Origin: DATKMK01 sp035541895 | GTDB lineage: Bacteria; Desulfobacterota; Binatia; HRBIN30; JACQVA1 | NCBI GenBank assembly: GCA_035541895.1 | Contig: DATKMK010000057.1 | Span: 1 to 64,000, forward strand | Length of the DNA: 64,000 nucleotides | Reading direction: 5' to 3' | In this document: positions 60,301 through 64,000 of the stretch, piece after piece | How positions within the stretch are numbered: the stretch's first letter is position 1 | Layout of the letters: every line of letters begins with the position of its first letter | The notes under the pieces: model-generated | Database searches by the model: none | Seen by the model: only the letters and a program-made list of their open reading frames with translations | Told to the model about the DNA's origin: nothing | Translations under genes and position numbers: made by a program

Positions 60301-61934
60301 CCGCAACCGAAACGTCGATGAGTACACCGACGGTGACGGCTGCGCCGACAAATTCACCGAGCCCGAGCCCCACGCCAACTGATACGCCGACGAGCTTGGC
60401 AACGGCATCCCCGAGCCCCACGCAAAGCGATACCCAAACCTTGACGCCCACTCAGACCGTGACCGCACCGCCAACCCAAACCCCGAGTCCGAGTCCTTCG
60501 GATACTGCACCGCCTACGGCCACGAGTAGTGCAACCGTCACGCGAACGCAGCCGGTCCCGAGCCCGACACCGACGCCGGCCTTGGTACCTCTCGCCAGCG
60601 CAACGCCAACCGTGCCACCGACAGCGACGGTGACTCAGACCCTAACCCCAACCGCGACGCCGACGCCCACTCCGACACGGACGCAACAGACGTCGCCGAC
60701 AATTCGAGCCAGACTGCGTCGGCCGCTCGCGATCACGCTTCAAACCTCGACGATGTCCGGCGCCAGCGTCTTCTACTTGCAGTCGTCCGCAAGCGGGACC
60801 GCCCAGGAAGCGGTCGATTCCGGCGGCGGCAGCCAGTCCACCGTCGTGTTTGAAGCGGCTGCGGCCGGCGGGGCTCCGCCGGCGGCTGCGATTGCGGACC
60901 TCGGCGATGGCAGCGAGGAACTCCTCGTCGCACGGGCGGATGCGCCCGGAGTGCCCTCGCGCGACCGGGTCGACATTTACCACATCGATCCAGAGCGACC
61001 GCCCGAACTCACCACCCACCTCAATGCGTTTGACGACACCGGTTGGTCGAGCGCAGGCAACCTCGCGGTAGGCGACGTCGATGCGTCAGCGGTCGGCAGC
61101 GAGTTGATCGTCGCCGACGATGGCAGCCGACGACGGGCATCACAGATTCGTGTATTCGGCGGCTTGAGAGACGGAGCGCCACGTCTCCTGTGTCAGTTCC
61201 GTGGGTTGCGATCGCACAGCGCCGCCAGACAGCCAGTAACATTTGCGCTCGGTCGCGTTTTTTCGGGAGCGCAATTTGCCGCGCAGCAAATCGTCGTCGG
61301 CGACACACACGGTTTTATCTATATCTGGGGAATCGATCACGGGCACGCGAAGTTGCTACGCTGGTTCATCGCTTTCAACGGGCCGGTGAGTCCCGTGCGG
61401 GAGCTGGCGGTCGGTGACGTCTTGCCGGATCAGCTCGGTGACGAGGTGGTGGTCGCCGACGACGGTAGCCGTCGCGACGGGAGCGTGCGCGTCTTCAACG
61501 GACGCACCGGTGCGCTGGCACTCGAGTTTGTCGCGATCGATCCAGCTCAGGCACCCGCCGGCATCGCGGTGTCGGTCGCCGATGTGATCGACTCGCTCCC
61601 AGGCGCGGAGATCATTGTCGGACAGGGTGAAGCCGGGGGCCTGTTGCGCGTCTACAGCATCGCACACAACACGCCGCAGCCCATCCTCGACGTGCCTGAT
61701 CCGCGACACCGCAAGACCGGCCTGTCGCGTCACCTCGCCGCGGGCGTGCTGATGCCGGAGCTACCGGGGAACGAGCTGGTGGTGGCGCAGCTCGATCCGA
61801 CTATGCCGGTCGAGATCTTCCACCTCGACGAAGGCGGCGCCACGAAGATGGACGATCTGCCCATCGCGCCTGAACTCGGCGCAGCGGCGAGTGAGGGATC
61901 CGTCGGCTCCGTGGTGATCGCACCGGGTTCTTGA
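57357..61934 (+). CDS. Giant secreted protein: fn3-like, DUF4082, Thr/Pro-rich linker, FG-GAP-like propeller
   Basis: About 1525 residues; starts at GTG 57357 or TTG 57339, uncertain. A signal peptide (VLSLAVVVLLTDAPALA) leads into a fibronectin-III-like domain (AQLSWSVSSGAAGYKVYMRQ and onward). A DUF4082 domain follows (about 165-330: VTIWPTSAVPSTIDGNDPLA and YSGDVDYFATAG). Then comes a ~780-residue linker of TPT/TAT/TQT units. The C-terminal ~390 residues contain about six FG-GAP-like repeats (LAVGDVDASAVGSELIVADD, LAVGDVLPDQLGDEVVVADD). A cell-surface adhesive or substrate-binding role is inferred. The linker is encoded by repetitive DNA. Confidence 0.8.
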   Translation: MTKVSALLRAQLGVLSLAVVVLLTDAPALAANAQLSWSVSSGAAGYKVYMRQSGQSYGTGTDVGLIAPGGDGMVHYATTGGLPNGTNYFAVSSYSSSGVESALSNELALVIGDTPTPGSPAPTNTPTTTQISQPSATPTQTIQLPTAVPTTTPTATMIQPTSTPIVGAVTIWPTSAVPSTIDGNDPLAVELGVQFTADMNGAIAGIRFYKSAANTGTHTGSLWTNTGSLLATGTFTNETASGWQQLTFGAPVAIAANAVYVASYHTNVGHYSGDVDYFATAGVDNPPLHAVADGIAGGNGVYAYGVSAFPSNTYRSANYWVDVAFTSTTPGTTTPASNTATLTPTRTPTTTPTQTPSATATPTRTPTTTPTLTPTATATATATLTPTRTPTTTPTQTASATSTATPTQTPTTTATATPTRTPTTTPTLTPTATATATATLTPTRTPTTTPTQTSSATGTAAPTQTPTTTATSTTTATPTATVTATVTPTATFTQTPTTTPTATPTRTPTTTPTATATATSTATATLTPTRTSTTTPTQTASATSSATPTQTPTTTATLTSTATPTVTPTQTPTTTASATPTASATTTSTVTDIVTPSATTTSTATATQTPANSVTATATSTVTVTDTPTPTSTTTPTRTPTTTATNTPTRTATSTYTSTATTTATRTNTATPSATVTNTTTATAAQTSTVTSTRTVTATSTSTQPFTATATPTLTPTRTSTATSTYTSTATATATPTNTTTPSAIATDTATTTATQTATVTNTLTATVTPTHTFTATATWTNTATLPPTASTTPTPTSTSIPTVTATAPPTRTSTATLTQTSTATATATWTNTTTPSAIATDTATTTATQTATVTNTTTTTTTPPQTLTATATSTNTASGSPTMSRTPTPTSTQTPTPSSSPTATRTSTASALPSFTVIPTATSTSSPTPTPSPTHTSIPPATETATSMPSTTAIATSTAPVFTSTATATATTSSTLVPTQTATETSMSTPTVTAAPTNSPSPSPTPTDTPTSLATASPSPTQSDTQTLTPTQTVTAPPTQTPSPSPSDTAPPTATSSATVTRTQPVPSPTPTPALVPLASATPTVPPTATVTQTLTPTATPTPTPTRTQQTSPTIRARLRRPLAITLQTSTMSGASVFYLQSSASGTAQEAVDSGGGSQSTVVFEAAAAGGAPPAAAIADLGDGSEELLVARADAPGVPSRDRVDIYHIDPERPPELTTHLNAFDDTGWSSAGNLAVGDVDASAVGSELIVADDGSRRRASQIRVFGGLRDGAPRLLCQFRGLRSHSAARQPVTFALGRVFSGAQFAAQQIVVGDTHGFIYIWGIDHGHAKLLRWFIAFNGPVSPVRELAVGDVLPDQLGDEVVVADDGSRRDGSVRVFNGRTGALALEFVAIDPAQAPAGIAVSVADVIDSLPGAEIIVGQGEAGGLLRVYSIAHNTPQPILDVPDPRHRKTGLSRHLAAGVLMPELPGNELVVAQLDPTMPVEIFHLDEGGATKMDDLPIAPELGAAASEGSVGSVVIAPGS
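58370..60690 (+). repeat. Thr/Pro/Ala/Ser-coding low-complexity repeat tract
   Basis: About 2.3 kb of ACN/CCN/GCN codons encoding TPT, TAT, TQT and TST units. Multi-codon modules recur with offsets that are multiples of three (168, 258 and 282 bases), so recombination between them keeps the frame. Other reading frames on both strands are also open for long stretches as a by-product. Confidence 0.85.
59539..59927 (+). repeat. 107-bp direct repeat within the Thr/Pro-rich tract
   Basis: Bases 59539-59645 are repeated at 59821-59927 (offset 282 bases, 94 codons) with only a few differences. The shared module includes CCGTCGGCGATTGCGACCGA and a GGTCACCAACACC end. The pair could expand or collapse by unequal recombination without shifting frame. 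Confidence 0.7.
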
Positions 61935-62093
61935 TCAAGTCAGTGCATCACAATTGACTCGCACTAGAAGCAAGCGAGTGCACAAGGTCGCACAGCAAAT
62001 TGCATAGACAATCGCACGGAAAACCGCTACTAGCGGCTCGGTTTCGAAAGCTGCGGTAACGTTGCACTGGATCAAGAAGGCGGTGGGGGCGTT

Positions 62094-64000
62094 GTGTTGG
62101 GCGGAATTGCTCCTTCACGGCTGAGTTATGTGCTGCGGCTGCACACGTGGGCAACACGTCGGCTTGCCGAGGTAAGCGCCTGCACGTTGGCAACGGCTGT
62201 TGCGATCGCGGTCGTGTGGCCAGCCTCGGCGGTCCAGGCCTACAACGCACAACTTACATGGACGGCGGTTCAACAAGCGGCTGGATACAAGGTCTACGTA
62301 CGACAGAGCGGCTCGGCATACGGCACCGGCACCGATGTCGGCGCGCCGACACCAGGTACCGATGGATTGATTCGGGTCGTTATCAGCGGGATTAGCGCCG
62401 ACGTCACCAATTTTTTTGCGGTCGCGAGCTACTCGTCCGCGGGTGCCGAGAGCGCAAAATCCAACGAAGTGTCGCTGGCCGTCGTTAGCACCGCGACCGC
62501 CGCGCCCACGAACACCGCAACTCAAGCTCCCACAGTTAGCAGTACCGCAACGAGTTCCGTTGCGCCAAGCGCGACCGCTAGCCCTACACGAACGCCAACC
62601 AACCCGCCGACCCGAACACCGACGGCTACCGCCACAACCACCAGCACCGCTACTTCAACCGCGACCCTAACTCCGACTCAGACGCCCACGGCGAGTGCGA
62701 CCGCCACCAGCACCGCGACCCCCACTCCGACGGCGACCGCTACGCGCACGCCAACCAACACCGCGACCGCCACGCCCACCACCACGGCAACGAGACCCCC
62801 CACTTCGACCTCCAGCGCCTCCGCAACGCAAACGCCGACTGCGAGCGCGACGCGTGCACCAACGAACACCTCAACCCGCAGCGCCACCGCAACGCAGACG
62901 CCGACAGCGACTGCGACGGCAACAAACACTCCGACTCAATCACCGAGCGCTACCGTCACGTTCACCAACTCCGCCACGCGGACGCCAACCGCAATTCGCA
63001 CCCCAACGTCGACGCTTAGCGCATCGGCCACTAACAGCCCCCCGCGAACTCCAACGGCGACGACTACGTCAACCACCACTCAAACCCCAACACCCACGGC
63101 GACCGCCACGCCCACTTGGAGCAGTACGGCGACGTTGACTGCGACGACAACCCCGAGCGAGACGCCAACTCAAACCTCAACCGCTACCAATACGCCTTCA
63201 ACGACGCCTTCGGCGACCGCGAGCTCGACCTCGACGGCGAGCCCGACCTCAACCGCAACGTCGACGCAAGCGTCAACCGAGACTCCGACTGACACCGCCA
63301 CGCCTTCCCCGTCTGCCACCGCGACTGTGACGAATAGCGTGACACCGACACCCACACCGACCCTCACCCCGAGCGCAACCCCAACGCTCGCGCCCGCGGC
63401 TGGGTATTGGCGCTTCGAAGAGGGAAGCGGGACGGCGGTAAAGGATGGCAGCGGCTTTGGCAACAACGGGGTTGCCGAGAACGGCATGGCCTGGGGCGGC
63501 GGCCTTATCGGCGGAGGAGGCATCTTCGACGGGGTCGCGACACAAGTGCGCATCGCGAACAGCGCGAGCATGAACGTCACCGGTACTGGATTGACTTTGG
63601 CGGCTTGGATCAGGCCGACCGCGGTCGACAGCTATCGCGTCTTGCTTCACAAGGAGCAGCAGTACTCGCTCGCCATCTCCAACGGCGCGTTGACCTACGC
63701 CGACAGCATCACGTGGAGCTACGCGGCGATCGGATCGTACGGCAGCGTTCCGGTCGGAGTCTGGAGCCATGTCGCGGTCACCTTCGACGGCAGCACGTTG
63801 TTCTTCTATGTGAACGGCGTGCAAGTCGGGAGCAAAGCCCGTTCGGGCGTCTTGACGGACACAGCCAATCCCGTCTGCCTCGCCGCCTACAATTGCGTCG
63901 GGTTCCGCTTCGGGGGAACACTCGACGAGGCGCTCGTGTATCCGCGGCCGCTGACGCCCGCCGAGGTTCAAGCTCTCGCGGTCATCCCGCCGACCCCCAC
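62094..64000 (+). CDS. Paralogous secreted protein: fn3-like, Thr/Ser/Ala/Pro-rich linker, LamG-like domain (runs off window)
   Basis: Open from GTG 62094 to the window end, about 635 residues visible. A signal peptide (TLATAVAIAVVWPASAVQA) precedes an fn3-like domain closely matching that of the upstream protein (AQLTWTAVQQAAGYKVYVRQ). The linker (about 120-430) is Thr/Ala/Ser/Pro-rich and less regular than the upstream one. The C-terminal visible part is a laminin-G/concanavalin-like domain: YWRFEEGSGTAVKDGSG, WSHVAVTFDGSTLFFYVNGV and LDEALVYPRPLTPAEV. A second linker seems to begin at the edge (VIPPTPT). Start is uncertain; GTG 62130 is an alternative. Confidence 0.75.
   Translation, partial: MLGGIAPSRLSYVLRLHTWATRRLAEVSACTLATAVAIAVVWPASAVQAYNAQLTWTAVQQAAGYKVYVRQSGSAYGTGTDVGAPTPGTDGLIRVVISGISADVTNFFAVASYSSAGAESAKSNEVSLAVVSTATAAPTNTATQAPTVSSTATSSVAPSATASPTRTPTNPPTRTPTATATTTSTATSTATLTPTQTPTASATATSTATPTPTATATRTPTNTATATPTTTATRPPTSTSSASATQTPTASATRAPTNTSTRSATATQTPTATATATNTPTQSPSATVTFTNSATRTPTAIRTPTSTLSASATNSPPRTPTATTTSTTTQTPTPTATATPTWSSTATLTATTTPSETPTQTSTATNTPSTTPSATASSTSTASPTSTATSTQASTETPTDTATPSPSATATVTNSVTPTPTPTLTPSATPTLAPAAGYWRFEEGSGTAVKDGSGFGNNGVAENGMAWGGGLIGGGGIFDGVATQVRIANSASMNVTGTGLTLAAWIRPTAVDSYRVLLHKEQQYSLAISNGALTYADSITWSYAAIGSYGSVPVGVWSHVAVTFDGSTLFFYVNGVQVGSKARSGVLTDTANPVCLAAYNCVGFRFGGTLDEALVYPRPLTPAEVQALAVIPPTP

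Noticed and set aside
59693..60382. 229-codon frame rich in Asp and His in the Thr/Pro-coding tract
   Set aside because: It is the +1 frame of the repeat codons (ACN/GAC shift) and arises from low complexity; no start signal supports it.
57357..64000. CRISPR-like array in the repetitive tract
   Set aside because: Repeats are codon-phased, of variable unit and translated in one frame; there are no spacers of constant length and no cas genes.

Overview
The window is high-GC (mostly about 65-68 percent), gene-dense bacterial chromosome from a Gram-negative (diderm) organism. Diderm features include apolipoprotein N-acyltransferase (Lnt), Mpl-type peptidoglycan recycling, lipoprotein signal peptides, an AsmA-like protein and an MMPL/RND exporter. 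The Bat aerotolerance locus, a thiolase-like/DUF35 pair, tandem ArsA-like ATPases, class III cyclase, alkaline-phosphatase-superfamily phosphodiesterases and giant Thr/Pro-rich secreted proteins together resemble uncultured deltaproteobacterial lineages such as Candidatus Binatota. That taxonomic placement is inference from gene content only. No rRNA, CRISPR array or intact transposon was found.

Layout. 1-1193: 5' part of glycerol kinase. 1445-9841: a minus-strand operon read from MoxR through DUF58, a DUF4381-like membrane protein, two von Willebrand A proteins and BatC to a BatD-BatE fusion. 10119-12153: two ArsA/Get3-like ATPases, followed by an opposing coiled-coil protein with a strong promoter almost on its start codon. 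12845-13550: a decayed accessory patch with a helicase-like remnant, an operator-like palindrome and a frameshifted DUF4258 gene. 13581-16968: acpS, a TIGR03960-type radical SAM protein, a glyoxalase-fold protein and a histidine phosphatase. 17172-20811: a lipid or hydrocarbon catabolic-looking set (cysteine-less thiolase-like protein, DUF35, PhyH dioxygenase, Uma2, SnoaL-like). 20817-28551: MMPL exporter, solute-binding lipoprotein, AsmA-like giant, adenylate cyclase. 28640-36559: GH38 mannosidase, M48 protease, membrane protein, secreted SGNH hydrolase and Lnt. 36556-44727: a membrane-anchored Pro-rich protein, two PilT-family ATPases, a DUF4091 secreted protein and a GT39-type transferase with a PA14-like tail. 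44876-47258: an unknown small protein, then a lower-GC accessory patch (SIR2-like remnant, DEDDh exonuclease, GlnD-type nucleotidyltransferase). 47349-51210: peptidoglycan recycling operon (AhpD-like, LD-carboxypeptidase, beta-lactamase-fold, Mpl). 51382-56823: a small secreted protein and a translationally coupled set of two phosphodiesterases, a ribbon-helix-helix-like protein and a membrane protein. 56943-57027: tRNA-Ser(UGA). 57357-64000: two paralogous secreted proteins with long Thr/Pro/Ser/Ala-rich linkers.

Two kinds of short repeats recur between genes and sometimes form gene ends: arrays of 7-bp units, and C/T-rich hairpin elements beginning CCCTCAC. Several stop codons lie inside them. 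The best candidates for something undescribed are the exonuclease/nucleotidyltransferase pair at 45592-47258, the coupled phosphodiesterase set at 51748-56823, and the heptad-repeat family.
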